DNA of 64,000 bases. Origin: Plazaster borealis. Its lineage: Eukaryota; Echinodermata; Asteroidea; Forcipulatida; Labidiasteridae. Position numbers and translations under genes: made by a program. The notes under the pieces were generated by a model. It searched no databases. It saw only the letters and a program-made list of their open reading frames with translations, and had not been told where the DNA came from. How positions within the stretch are numbered: the stretch's first letter is position 1; the number at the start of each line of letters is the position of its first letter. Positions 37,901-52,900 of the stretch are shown piece by piece. The stretch spans positions 25,968,822-26,032,821 of the forward strand of contig CM037473.1 of NCBI GenBank assembly GCA_021014325.1. The letters are read 5' to 3'.

Positions 37901-40900
37901 AGCCCTTAAGAGCACTGGACTCAAGCTCAGGGCTCAACTTCATAGAGCTGCTTAAGCAGGAAATATTGCTTAACAATTTTCTGCTAAGCGAGAAGGAGCA
38001 GGATACCAGTCATAAATTGTACACGTGACATGGTATTTTGGCTGGTAACCTTATTCTGGTAAGCATAATTATTTTGTGCTTAGCTACTTTTTGTGCTTAA
38101 GCAGCTCTATGAAATTGGGCCCTGGTGTTTCTGATCAGCTGAGTATGGGTTAAAATCCCGGTCTTGACACTTGTGTCCTTAAAGCAAGACACTTAACCAT
38201 TATTGCTTCGTCCTTTGGATGGGATGTAAAGCCGCAGGTCTCGTGTGTTGTGTAATGCACGTAAAAGAACCCAGTTACACTTATCACTAAGAGAAGGGGT
38301 TTGCCCTGGTGTTTCTGGCATTGGCTGCTGAATGTGCCTTATATTTTCCACAATAAATACAAAATAGACACGGAAACTCGCCACTGCACACTCCTTAAAT
38401 TCTGAAAAACCCTTCTAAACAACATGGACGACTCCATGTAGACACCAACCATGTCCGACGTGCCGTGACACAACATTGTTTTGTGGGACGAATGGGCGGA
38501 AACAATTATTTTGGAAATGATGCTGCACAGCTTTGCTGCAAAGTGTTCCAAGCGTCCTATATTTATCAATATAGGAACCTTATTAAATTTTGGAGCGTCA
38601 CCCATCGGGGCAGTAAATACATGGCAAAATAAAGTGACATGTGACACGTGTTCTACCAATTAAATGAGAAGGATCTTTATGCAGTGTATAATATAATTCC
38701 ATAGTACAGTGTATAATAATATAATTCCATGTGCAAAAAAGTGAACTATTTCCTTGTATAGGAGGAAAAGGCCACACAAAATGCTTCACAAAAATTCAGT
38801 GTGTACAAAACATGTTTAGTCTAGATATTTACTTGTACTAAATTGCTAGACAAAATCAGTCCCTTTGAAGGGCATTTAAAAAAACCAACTTACTGATTTA
38901 CTTGTGTTGTGACAAAAACAAACAAAAAACTAATAGCTAACCCAAACAACAACAAATAACCACTTGTGAGTCTACTGAATGACAATTGGTGAACTTGCCA
39001 AAGTCTTCTTACCTTTACTGTGCTGCAATAGATGTCTAAGAAGCAGTACAAGTACCAAGCTGATCATCTCGCTGAAGGACTGGTATGGGAAGTCTCTGGC
39101 TTCTGGGAGGGAAGCATACTGCTTGGCTGCCCTGTCTAGATCACCCAACGTCTTTGTGTTGATCAGAAAAGTTGCCTGAAACAAAAACCAAGAAGACAAG
39201 GTTCCAGCTTGAGTCCTTTTGCATCTGAGCCTCCCAGTATTTATTTAAGAAGTGCAATCCATTTCACTTCAATGAATGGATACAATACGCGCATTTCTCA
39301 GTATAGTGCGCCCTCTACAGTTTACCCAAGGGAGGCCACTCTACAGTTAGACAGGTCCCGTGTCTTTATTCGTCCTTCGGATGGGACGTAAAGCCGTAGG
39401 TCCTGTGTGTTGTGTAATGCACGTAAAAGACCCCAGTTACCCAGCTATAGAAGGGGTTTGCCCCGGTGTTTCTGGCAGTGGCTGTTGAATGTGCACCTTG
39501 TAAACCCTATACAAGGTGTTACAAAAATGGGTCTTATAATTCAAAAACTTCAAAAACCTGTGTGGAAATAAATGATGATAATCGCTTTGAGACGCCCGTA
39601 CATGAAGATAAAGAGCTATATAAAAAATAGTTTATTATTATTATTATTGTCATAAAAGGTGCACTGTATTATTGTAAATTGCCCATATTGTCCCAAGTCT
39701 TTGAAATAATATTCTGAGGAATAAATACGACCCTTCAAGCACAAAGTTTAAGGGCCTTTGGAAGAACATTCATGAGGGCATGCTTGTACTACTTACAGGG
39801 ACTGGTACAGCAATAAGTTATTTTCAAGATTAGTATAATGTCTGGTACATGTCTAATGACTTGCTTAGTCACATGTGACTACTTAAATAAGGCCATGAAA
39901 TAAAAACTACATGTTTCTTGTTCAGACATTTTGAAAACAGTTTTCAACAAATTGATATGTACATACATGTATACTGATCATATTATACTGTGAAATGACT
40001 ACTAATTGTTTAATAAAACGGATAATTACAGTTTAGTTGATGAATACCAGCAAAAAGAAAGGTATGACTTTACAAGCTATGTTTGGAGAAATTTAATTAC
40101 CGTTTAATTATATTAATATTAATATCATTATTTTGTTAATATCTAAAAACTAACAAAAGCAGACAGTGACCAAAACAGTAGCAAGCAGTGACAAGAAACA
40201 TGTTATTTTCTTTAGTGGCCATAGATGAATAATAGTAGAGACTACTTGTATAGCAATCAAATCTGTCACGCAGTGATGCTCATGGCGCTCGAACATTACT
40301 TCCCCGGTCATTGGACAATTCATTTCATTCCTCTAACCAGCTAAGTAGCTCCCGAGGGAATACAGCCTGTGCTGTCAAGTACTTAGCGCACCAAGCTAAA
40401 TCAATCACAAGAACCATCTCTGCCCTAACACGAACCCAATTACCCCTGGGTGAAGAGAAGCAATTACAGTAAGCATGAATTTGAAGAAAAAAAATCTTTA
40501 ACAAATTCAAACTTACAACTTTTAGGATCATCTGCAGCTGCTCTGTTTTAAACTCCAGCTGGCTGCGCTGCGTCTTTAAACGATCCTGAACAGTTGCTGG
40601 CAGAAGAAACGACGATGCCACGACGCTAAGCAACTCACGGCTTGGATCAAAACCATACAGCTTCTCCCAATCCTCCTCACTTGACCTTTGACCCTTCTGC
40701 ATACTGACCCCAACGCCATCCACTGCGTCCGTTGACCCCTGACCCCTAGACTCCTGACAGGGATCCTCCCTGGCCGGCCGAAAGTAACGCTTCATGGTTG
40801 GTGAGACGATGGGACGGAATGTGTTGTATGAGAAGGTGGATTTTTTCTTGCGGTGATGATCGGTGCGCTGCTGCTTGCAGGCCCTGCGATGGGGAGGGGG

Positions 40901-43900
40901 AAAGAGCTGGCAGAAGAGGGGTACCTCTGAGTGGCTGACATGTCCGAGCGCTCTGGATATTCCGAAGAGGGCCGGTACAATGAAGTGGCATGATGGACCT
41001 ACAGAATGTGGCACACAACAAATCAAACAGTGTGTCATGAAGGCCACATTATATTTTACTATAACTTCATGACCTCATACATATTCATGATTGATCGTTG
41101 AATTCTCACTGGTACATTACACCTGCGACGCAGGGGTGAGTCTGATGTGCCTGCCTCAGAAGTTGGAATCTTTTTTTAAATGACGGCCCAATTCAAACTG
41201 TTTGGTGTCAGTTTTGCGCCATGATATTGGTTATTATACTGAAAAACAACTCAATTACAGCTTTGTAACAGTATTATTTCTAATAATAGTAATAATAATA
41301 ATAATAAGACTTGTAATGCGCACATGTCCACCCTGCTGGGTGTTCAAGGCGCATATTTAATGCTCAGACAGCATGTCCACCATTGCGTCCTCTATTTACA
41401 TCTTTGTATATCATAGCGAAAATAAACAGACAAAGGAACAAACTTTTTGATTAGTGTTATTTGTTATTTTTCTTGTTTGATTTTTGCAGACTTTTTGTTG
41501 TTGATTTATTTATTATTATTATGTACTTATTATTATTATTATCATTTTTATTCATTTATTATTTTTTATTTTTTATTTTATTTTTTATACAGCTTGTAGT
41601 GTAGATTGCAAGCTTTTTAACATGCTGTCAGTACTTGAACTGCAATTGATTTCGAAAGTTAGGCCAAAGGTTTGATAAAGTTAGGCCCTGATTCTAACGG
41701 AGGGTAAACTAAATCTTTACCTTGTGGTTGATCCCCTATTTGATGACATAGTTTAGCCAACGACTGAAAAGCTTCTAGTTGTGCTGCTAGAATCTGCGGA
41801 ACAAAGACAAAACAAGAATATTATAAAGAACATAATTTTCTCTATTATATTGCCTCAATTTTCCCACATCAAATGATATGAGTTTATGTAGGATCCCTAC
41901 TGCCTCAGTCCTCCAAAAATCAACCGATATGAGTTTATGTAGGATCCCTACTGCTTCAATCCTCAAAAATCAACCAATATGAGTTTATGTAGGATCCCTA
42001 CTGCTTCAATCCTCAAAAATCAACCCAGAAAGGTTAGGTAGGATCCCTACTGCCTCAATCCTCAAAAATCAACCCAGAGGAGTTATGTACATGTAGGATC
42101 CCTACTGCTTCAATAAAGACAAAATGTCAAACACGCCCAAATCCTTTAAAAATCAAAATCAATAAGATAATTAAGAAGGACTTTGGAAAGTTACAGATTA
42201 TATCACATATGACATCATAAAACAAATATTGCCTCACTTTGATGCAAAAAGCACATGATGTCAATTCCCATTAAATTTGCAAGGTAAAATTATCAACTTC
42301 CAAGAAATGTTTTTTGTTAATAATATTTTTAGTAACATTAATATAAGGAGGCATGCTGTAATGGAAATTGGTTTGGCACGAGTCTGAAACTGAATCTGCC
42401 AAACCTAAGTGCGTTTCATGTCATGCACGACCGACATTTCCACCATGGAATTGGATCACATCCTCTTCACAGAATGTCAAAGGAAATTAGTTACACAATA
42501 ACCCAGGGAGTACTGTGTGTTGGAAAAGCATACTTTTTGCGTGGTTAGAACCATACAGCATGCACTAACCAAAGACATTCGTTTTTAAAGGTGACGTCAT
42601 AGATTGGTGTTGGTCAACATATGCTTATTTAAAGGCAACAATATAAAGAAAGCTACAATAAAAGTATGAAAGTTTCAGCTGAATACAGTTTTTCTTGCTG
42701 AGAAAACAGCAAAAAACAGTCACAGTATTTTCACAATAATCCATCCATGTTTAGCGAGGTGACAGCGGGTACCAACTGCATCTATGGCCGCAGCATTTGC
42801 GAACGGACACTAACACTCAGAATTCAGAAATCTGAGAAATGATTCATGCCTGAATCGTTTCTCAGATTCAAATATTTTTGGGTGAAAAATTATCCACGTG
42901 AAAAATTATCCACGTGAAAAATTATCCACGTGAAAAATTAATACTTCAAAGGGATTCCTTCAAAGAGAATCATTTCTCAGTAAGTAAGTTTTTATGGTTA
43001 TAAATTTGTTGAGTATTTACCAATCTATGACCCTACCTTTAAGAAAACCAAGTGCAATCACACTGCTCCTTTTGCACTCATTACATTGTCCGAGAAGTGC
43101 AAAAAATAGCACTCCTTTAAAAAATATATTTAAATAAAAATATTGTAATTTTATCCACAGCAGAAAAAATACTGCTGTAGCATTTATCTTTTTGACCATG
43201 TAACAAAAATGACAAACAACTCAAAATCAATTAAAATTTACCCAGTCAGGTTTAATGGTTTACTAGTTCATACCCTTGTGGTTTATTAGTTGATTTTGAA
43301 ATAAAAAATCACATTGCCTTAAGGTGATCCCTCTCCTGCCGTTTCCAGGTTGTATAATGTACATTGTATGTAAACTTTGATCCTTGGATTTGATCCTTGG
43401 TTATAGGGTTGAATGTTTTTTGACTGGCACCCCGGAACAAAGATATTGACAAAATAGGGAGACCAACAACATTAGGGCTAGATGGAGCAGTTAGTAGAGC
43501 ACCAGCACGTTAATCTGGAAGTTGCAGATTCAAATCCCAGCTCAAAATTAAAAATGACAATCCTCCAATCCGATCCTGCAAATACCCTACAAGCAAACGA
43601 AACATCAGAGGCACTTACGTGCTGGAACTAAACATACAGTCAGATTTGATAAAACGCACCCCTTCACTGCATGTCCCAGAGGCCAAAACTGTCAGACATT
43701 CAAATAGCATTTTCCCTCGTACTGCTGCACTTTCGAACTCCCTACCTGTATCTTGTTTTCCTAAATCTTATAATCTATTCCAGTTAAATAATAATAATAA
43801 CAGTGGCTTCTTATACTCAAATCCATCAGGCAGTGATGCTCGATGAGGCTTCAACATTATTAACCCGGTCACTGGGCCATTTATTTCAATCCTTAAACCA

Positions 43901-46900
43901 TGGAGGTAGAAATTAAACCATCTCAGCTCCCTTGGGAGTACATACAGTAGCCTGTGCTGCCAAGTATGTAGCGCACAAAGCTAAATCAATCACAAATATC
44001 ATCTCTGCCCTCACAGAATTCGGGAGACTACTTAGTTCTGAAATAAACTGTCCTGCTTATTAACTACTACCTGGGCGGGAGATAGGTTATCGGCCGGGAC
44101 TACTACTTTCGCTCAGTGGATCGAGGGGACTTCCCGTTATTAACTCACTGCCATGGATTGAGTTCTTAATTGGTCTCAACATTTCAACTAGCCTGCTCTA
44201 GTTATCGTCAGGAGACTGAAGAGTGTTTGAGATGCTGGTCTCTTCAGGGATTCAGAGGTTTCAGTGTGGATTCAGCACTGCTGTGATTAGTTCTTTTGAA
44301 TTCCGAAATCTACTCCGCGGCAGTAGAATATAACAAGACAAGTTCTCAAAGAAATCTACATAGCAAAGTAGATACACATGGTGTTACCGCAAACTAAATA
44401 GATACACAAACAAGGAAATGTGTATCGATACATGGATACTTTTCATTGTACACTTATTCTGTACTAATTTTGTTTTGAAAACTAAAACTACAATACAACA
44501 AGCGTAACTCTTTAGATACATTGTACAGAGTCAGTTCATACAATGTACATTATGTACACGTAAGCACATTAAATGCAATTTGCAAAATACTTAAAAAATA
44601 ATCCACATGTTATTATGCTAGTATCAGAGGTTGAATACTCAGTGGACCACTGGCCAGGGCTCGATTTCACAAAACACTAAGATTCATCTTCTAAGATGAG
44701 TTGCCAAGATTGCCATAGTGATTTGTATTGTGACATCACACTTTGCTTTAGATTTATACACAGTTACATACATAATCAATCTTATCTCTTTGTGAAATCT
44801 TTGCCTCAGAGTCTAGTAATTTTAGCACTGGGCCAGAGGCTTGATGTACATGTACTGCTGTTGTTGTTTATTTGACCAAACAGTTTTTTCCTTAGTAAGG
44901 AGCACCTCTATGACAAATATTTAAAATTCTACTGGAATATTTCAAAGGGCACCAAGGCAACGGCCAGGGGCATGGGGGCAGTTGCCTCTGTTGCCTCTGT
45001 GATGTATCGGGCCTGAAACTGGAATGTTTCAAAGGGCACCAAGGCAATGGCAAGGGGCAATTGCCTCTGTGGAGTATCAGGACTGAAACTGGAACATTTC
45101 AAAGGGCACCAAGGCAATGGCAAGGGGCTTGGAGGCAATTACCTCTGTTAGGTATTGGGCCTGAAACTGGAGCATTTCAAAGGGCACCAAGGCAATGGCC
45201 AGGGACATGGGGGCAATTGCCTCTGTTAGGTATCGGGCCTGAAACTGGAACATTTCAAAGGGCACCAAGGCAATGGCAAGAGGCATGGAGGCAATTGCCT
45301 CTGTTAGGTATCGGGTCTGAAACTGGAGCATTTCAAAGGGCACCAAATATAAGGCAATGGCAAGGGGCATAATTGCCTAAATTTTCTCTATGAAGCATTG
45401 TATCAGGCATGCAGTATTGTCACATACTGTAATTCATAATTAACTAAATAATTTTATTTTCTTGATGTACTTTACTGTAGATTTTGATTTTAACAGCGCT
45501 TTCCGGCCTTGCATTTAAGGCACTCTACAATATATAAATAAATTCAGTTAATATTAATTATGACACTTTTTATGCACGTACAGTGTAGTGACAATTGAGT
45601 GTATCGTACTTTGAAGCAAATATTCAGAATCTATGAATAAGTTGTCCACACACTAAAGCAATGTGCACATCCCCTGTAGTCACTATTGATTCAGCCAGCA
45701 TCGTGAAAACAAAGTATAGTATACATCACAACAATTCTGGCTGTCCTTGTATAAGCTCAGTGTTCCACGCACCGCACAGCCTAACATCATAGAGCTGCTT
45801 AAAAAAGCAAAATGCTAAGCAAAACAAAATGTCCTTACCAGACTAAGGTCACCAGCCAAAATATCATGTCACATGTACCATTTTTGACTGGTATCCTATA
45901 CATGTAGTTAGGCAATGTTTTCTGCTTTAAAAGCAAGTTTTGTATTTTTTTTTTTGGTATTAACCTGGTTCTGTGTTACATTTTTGCCATGTTCTTGCTG
46001 TATTTTATCCAAATAAATTAAAATCAAATCAAATCAAGGAACTTAACAAAAAATGCTTTGAAGACAATATTTTGCTAAGCAAAAAAGAGCAGATACCAGT
46101 TACATGTAGTACATAATGTGGAATGATATTTTGGCTGGTAACCCATTTCTGGTAGGCACTCTTTTATTGTGCTTAGTATTTTTGTGCTTATAAGCAGTAC
46201 TCTGAAATTGGACCCTGATGTTTTCTGCTTACGAAACAGCCTTTAGCGCAGTTTATATTATAACTGCTGCTTACTGGTGAGCAAAGCAAAACACACGCTG
46301 ATATGCTGATTGAGACAGCAAAGCAAATCTATTGTGAATGTGCACAAGCGCTATCAAATCTCCTGGATCGTTTATGAAATACACTTTTGCTTGTAAACAC
46401 ATATTGTTCCGCAATAGTAAGCACACAAATTTGCTTACTGGTAAACAGCTTTGTAATGTTGGGCCCTTTCTTTCACCCTGAAAGGAAAAGAAACCTTGGA
46501 CAAACACTGTAAAACTACATTACAAAAATATCTCTTTAACAGTAGGGTCATACATACTTGTACACGTACACTTTAGTAATGACCCCAAAAAGTTTAGATT
46601 GTAGTAAAAATCCTGTGAAATGATTTTGTCTGAAGTGCCCCCGTTGATTAGAAATCAATAAAAGTATATTTCATAGCTGTCTCTTAGAATATTTTGCTTT
46701 TTATCCAAGTCTTCTTTGTTGTTTCTAATTTTTAAAATTCTATTTGCTTGTTTTTTTTCTCTTTCCTTTTATACATTTATTTTTTGGTTTTTTTTGTAAG
46801 AACTGTTAAGTATAAGAATGCTGATTGCTTTACTAATTAACAAAAAATAAATAAAAAAATAAATAAAAGTTTATCAAAAGATTTGAATCTCTAAAGATCG

Positions 46901-49900
46901 CGTGCATGTGACTTTTGGAAATTTCTATAGTGTCCGTTTGAATGCTGCCCTCAACATGGCCAGAGATGCGACTGGTACCCGCTGTCACCTCGCTTAACAG
47001 GACGTTCTTGATGAAAATATCGTGACAGCTTTTTGCTGTTAAACTGAAACTTTCCCAGGTGACTTTTATTGTATCTTTCTTGATAATGCTGCCTATAAAT
47101 TACCATGTTACGTTGACAAAAAACCAAATGATGACCCAACCTTTAAACAAGATAATGTATATTTGATACTCTTGCTCTATTCTGGCACACAGTGCAATTC
47201 AGACATGGAGCTTAGTCACTAATATGATTAATAACACCAGCGCTGCGCTAAGTACCAGACAGTGTGACAGTTAATGTAAACAGCTGATGTTATTGCAGTG
47301 CTGTAATTATCTCGGTTTCATACTATATGGTTCCACATGAAAAGAAGGTACAAACGGCTTGAACGGTGTAGCTATCAGTTATTAAATGTACAACCCACAC
47401 AGATCCAAAGTTGTCATTCCATTGGTGGTATACACGTCACCTATTATTTTGCCATGTGTTTACTGCTGCAACGCTCCAAAATTTCATAATGGCCAGGCAC
47501 CCGTCCAATATGGATAATTATTGGACACTTCGCAGGGTTGTTCCCAAAATAATCGTTCCCTGCTCGATTGTCCAAACAAGGTCGCGTTAAGGCAGACAAG
47601 GTTGGTGTCTACATGGAGTCGTCAATATTGTTTAATAGGGGATTTTTTTAGAATTTTCAGATTGTGGGGTGGACGAGATTCCGTGTCTATTTTGTGTTTA
47701 TTGTAAACAAAAATTCAAATGACAAGGATATGAGATATAAAAAACAAATACGCCTGATGATTGCATTTTATTCGTGCATTGTTGCAGAATATAAATCACT
47801 CTTTGAAATCCAGCTTTTCCATTTCATTTGGCTTCACCTCATGAAATGGAATAGTCCAGATTTCAGCTCAGGCTCAGGTGATTCATATTCTGCCAATGCA
47901 CTCATATGCATAGAGTACAGTGCATGTAAGAATCATCTTGAAATGGCTGACAGGTAAACACAGACTGTTTGATTGGCCATCTGGCCTTACATGCATACAT
48001 TTCTACTGTACATGCTCATGTACATGTCATGATATATCAGCAGTGGGGACGGAGGAACCCAAAAGGAAGTAAGCCATCCTCACATTTAAAGTCTTTGTAA
48101 TTTTGTGTCCTCACAATTTTTCTGCGTTTAGTCTCCATGCATATGAGGGTGATAAGTTTAAAGGGCTAGGAAAGGTGACTGCTCTATGTTCCGACAACCT
48201 ACAGGTTCCAATAACCCCTCGTGATCTACACGCTAGGGTTAGGGTTAAGATTACATTACGGGTGTCAGAACATAGGGTGTAGGGAAGGGGTGTCAGAACA
48301 TAGGGTTGTCGGAACATATGGGCAATTCCAGCGTCACTCGCATTTTACTTATTTGCGTCCTGTAGTTTTTACAATACAGGGAATTACTCTTTCATTTTTG
48401 GTTTGGCAATACTCAGTATATAAGGCATTAACCCAATGGTATTTAAAAGAAAATTCAACGATACTAAATATGAGCATGACACTGTTGGACAAAACCGTCA
48501 CTCGCATTTCGTGAAATGGACATGCCAAAATTTGTCTTGGTTTTAATTGAAAAGTTTCCTCAAACCAAATGTACCACAACCAAATGGTTATATGTACTAG
48601 ATACCTACCATACTGAAGTGTACATGTAAATGAAGGTAACAAATATCTACAACAACTAACTGTATTTTTAAGTTAGAGGGGAAAAGTGCCGTCACTCGCA
48701 TTTCCGTCACTCGCATTTCAGTTTGTCCATTTGTTAAGTTTTGAAAAAATTGAAGCTTTTACTCCACAATTCTTATCCAGTCTTGGCTAGGTCTTTTCAA
48801 ACAACCTTTATTAAACATTTTGAGGGTGCTGAGAGCTCAAAATACTAATAACAATGAACAAAGAGTATTTTCTGAAATATTTACAAATGTACTGTTATTC
48901 AATAATCCACAGTCGCAAAGGCACTAGTTCTCTAGTTTCTGCAGTCCTATACTAGATTCCTTAAGTTGTTAACAACTTTATATGAATTGTGTTCATCCAC
49001 ACATATGTACAATCTGAATTAGCTCACGACACAGGAATCTCCAGCTTAGGTCACACACACATTCACGATTTTTGCGAGGAAAATTTCATTGTGATGAGTC
49101 AGGCAAAATGTTTATAGAGGGAAGGGTGAAATCATCCATGTGGCCGTGTGCAAGCAAGTCATGAGTTGAGACCATGTGTGACCAGGACAAACAATTTGAT
49201 GGTATTCGATATATAATGCATCAAATAGTGACAGTTTTTTAAAAGGACATGCAAAGAAAAAAATAGGACTGGAACGCACTCAACGTTTTCAAAAGCTTGA
49301 CGTTTTGTTAGTTATGATTAAATGAAGCTTCTCCCCGTGTCAAGTGAGAATCAAGTATTGAAAGGCAAGCTCAAAAAACGTTTGAGGCGTCATATGCAGT
49401 AAGGTTCTTGATAGAAATAGAAAGGGGGAAAGAAAGGGGGGGAAAAAGGGGGCGGGGTTTGGAAAAAACGAACAAATGGTTACGGGCAAAACTACAATAA
49501 GAACGGGTGGGCCCCCACAGGGTTGAAGGGAGCGGGGTTGGGAGGGAGGGGGGGGGGGGGCAGACGGAAAGGAGAGAGGGTGTGAGAAAAAAGGAGTCTG
49601 TGTGCTTAGGTACTGTTCTGCCCAATTAGTCTTTAGCCAATTAGCGATGTGTTTACAATGTATGTGAGCGCGGGAAATTTGAAACTATTTCAGGCGGTGG
49701 CCATTGAAAGATAAATGGGCAGAGAAGCGTAGTGAAATTTATGTCACATGGCTTTGGTGTGGTCTCTAGTAATAAACCGTCCTATGACTGTCAGCTGTTT
49801 TAGTGGGAGAAAATGGTCTGGCTTTGAATAATGCATACAATACATAGTACATATGATGTATATTACTTCCCTCAATATTATCTTTGTTTGCATTCTTATA

Positions 49901-52900
49901 ATGGAAAGTGGTATCGTCAGTCGCATTTCATTTCACGTCACTCGCATTTCACGTCACTCGCATTTCACGTCACTCGCATTTCAAACTTCAAGGGCTCTGT
50001 ATTATAAAATGCTGGGCATTTTGTTTTAATACTTGTTGCTTTTATACTTGGTATTGTTTGGAGAAGCAAATTATCAGTTGGCAAAAATGTAATCACTACC
50101 AGTTAAAAAATAAAATAAAAATAAGGTCTCTCCGTCACTCGCATTTCATACCTCTGTTCGTCCACAGATGTGCATCTACAAGTCTTCAATAAAAGTCATG
50201 GGCAGATTTTTGTGTGTGTTTTTTTTAAGGTATAAAGTCATACTACTAAATTGCAATTATAATTTTGTGACAACTGTTTATTCCAAGAAAAAATGCAACC
50301 AAATGAAAAGTGGTTAATTTTTTAAGCCAAACATAACAAGGAAAAATCGTGACATATTTCATAGAAAACGATAAAGATTTGACTAAAAAAGATTATATCC
50401 TGGTCCTTAACTTAAAAATAAAACTTAGCAATAACTTAAAAATAAAAAGGAAGTTCATGAATGAATTTTATTTTTTGGGGCCATGTCCCTGATCGCATGG
50501 AATTGCCCATATGGATATCAAAACATAGGGATGTCAGAACATAGAGGTGTCAGAACATAGGGATGTCAGAACATAGGGATGTCAGAACATACATGTAGGG
50601 GTGTCAGAACATAGGGATGTCAGAACATCTATAGGGATGTCTGAACATAGGGGTGTCAGAACATAGGGATGTCTGAACATAGGGGTGTCAGAACATAGGG
50701 ATGTCAGAACATAGAGGTGTCAGAACATAGGGATGTCAGAACATAGAGGTGTCTGAACATAGGGATGTCAGAACATAGGGATGTCAGAACATAGGGATGT
50801 CAGAACATAGGGATGTCAGAACATAGGGATGTCAGAACATAGAGGTGTCTGAACATAGGGATGTCAGAACATAGAGGTGTCAGAACATAGGGATGTCAGA
50901 ACATAGGGATGTCAGAACATAGAGGTGTCAGAACATAGGGATGTCAGAACATAGAGGTGTCTGAACATAGGGATGTCAGAACATAGGGATGTCAGAACAT
51001 AGAGGTGTCTGAACATAGGGATGTCAGAACATAGAGGTGTCAGAACATAGGGATGTCAGAACATAGGGATGTCAGAACATAGAGGTGTCAGAACATAGGG
51101 ATGTCAGAACATAGAGGTGTCTGAACATAGAGGTGTCTGAACATAGGGATGTCAGAACATAGGGATGTCAGAACATAGAGGTGTCAGAACATAGGGATGT
51201 CAGAACATAGAGGTGTCTGAACATAGGGATGTCAGAACATAGGGATGTCAGAACATAGAGGTGTCTGAACATAGGGATGTCAGAACATAGAGGTGTCAGA
51301 ACATAGGGATGTCAGAACATAGGGATGTCAGAACATAGAGGTGTCAGAACATAGGGATGTCAGAACATAGAGGTGTCTGAACATAGAGGTGTCTGAACAT
51401 AGGGATGTCAGAACATAGAGGTGTCTGAACATAGGGATGTCAGAACATAGAGGTGTCAGAACATAGGGATGTCAGAACATAGAGGTGTCTGAACATAGGG
51501 ATGTCAGAACATAGGGATGTCAGAACATAGGGATGTCAGAACATAGGGATGTCAGAACATAGGGATGTCAGAACATAGAGGTGTCAGAACATAGGGATGT
51601 CAGAACATAGGGATGTCAGAACATAGAGGTGTCAGAACATAGGGATGTCAGAACATAGAGGTGTCTGAACATAGGGATGTCTGAACATAGGGATGTCAGA
51701 ACATAGGGATGTCAGAACATAGAGGTGTCTGAACATAGGGATGTCAGAACATAGAGGTGTCTGAACATAGGGATGTCAGAACATAGGGATGTCAGAACAT
51801 AGAGGTGTCTGAACATAGGGATGTCAGAACATAGGGATGTCAGAACATAGAGGTGTCAGAACATAGGGATGTCAGAACATAGGGATGTCAGAACATAGAG
51901 GTGTCTGAACATAGGGATGTCAGAACATAGAGGTGTCAGAACATAGAGGTGTCAGAACATAGGGATGTCAGAACATAGGGATGTCAGAACATAGAGGTGT
52001 CAGAACATAGGGATGTCAGAACATAGAGGTGTCAGAACATAGGGATGTCAGAACATAGGGGTGTCAGAACATAGAGGTGTCTGAACATAGGGATGTCAGA
52101 ACATAGGGGTGTCTGAACATAGGGATGTCAGAACATAGGGATGTCAGAACATAGGGATGTCAGAACATAGGGATGTCAGAACATACATGTAGGGGTGTCA
52201 GAACATAGGGATGTCAGAACATCTATAGGGATGTCTGAACATAGGGGTGTCAGGACATAGGGATGTCAGAACATAGGGGTGTAAGAACATAGGGGTGTCA
52301 GAACATCTTTAGGGGTGTCAGAACATAAGGATGTCAGAACATAGGGGTGTCAGGACATAGGGATGTCTGAACATAGAGGTGTCAGAACATAGGGATGTCA
52401 GAACATAGGGATGTCAGAACATAAGGGTGTAAGAACATAGAGGTGTCTGAACATAGGGATGTCTGAACATAGGGGTGTCAGAACATAGGGATGTCAGAAC
52501 ATAGAGGTGTCAGAACATAGGGATGTCAGAACATAGAGGTGTCTGAACATAGGGATGTCAGAACATAGGGATGTCAGAACATAGGGATGTCAGAACATAC
52601 ATGTAGGGGTGTCAGAACATAGGGATGTCAGAACATCTATAGGGATGTCTGAACATAGGGATGTCAGAACATAGGGGTGTCAGAACATAGGGGTGTCAGA
52701 ACATCTTTAGGGGTGTCAGAACATAAGGATGTCAGAACATAGGGGTGTCAGAACATAGGGATGTCAGAACATAAGGATGTCAGAACATAGGGATGTCAGA
52801 ACATAGGGAAGTCAGAACACAGGGATGTCAGAACATAAGGGTGTAAGAACATAGGGGTGTAAGAACATACATGTAGGGGTGTGGAAACATAGGGGTGTAA

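Larger units (their letters stand above)
45376..48180. other. intron 4 interior outside named elements
   Basis: Apart from the split MITE (45,780-46,220), the A3 fragment (46,915-47,150) and the foldback element (47,440-47,715), this is AT-rich sequence with no gene seen. 46,260-46,500 has MITE-like inverted words (TTTGCTT) but no clear ends. Confidence 0.45.

Noticed and set aside
42886..42938. 16-bp GAAAAATTATCCACGT tandem as a relative of the 16-bp satellite
   Set aside because: Same period but no sequence similarity; it lies within a MITE and has only about four units.
44929..45372. Open frames on both strands with repeated peptides
   Set aside because: Both are translations of the 70-80-bp tandem repeat; overlapping open frames on two strands argue against a gene.
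48235..48250. Telomere-like AGGGTTAGGGTTA
   Set aside because: Only about two units long, inside satellite-edge sequence that is itself rich in AGGG and GTT.
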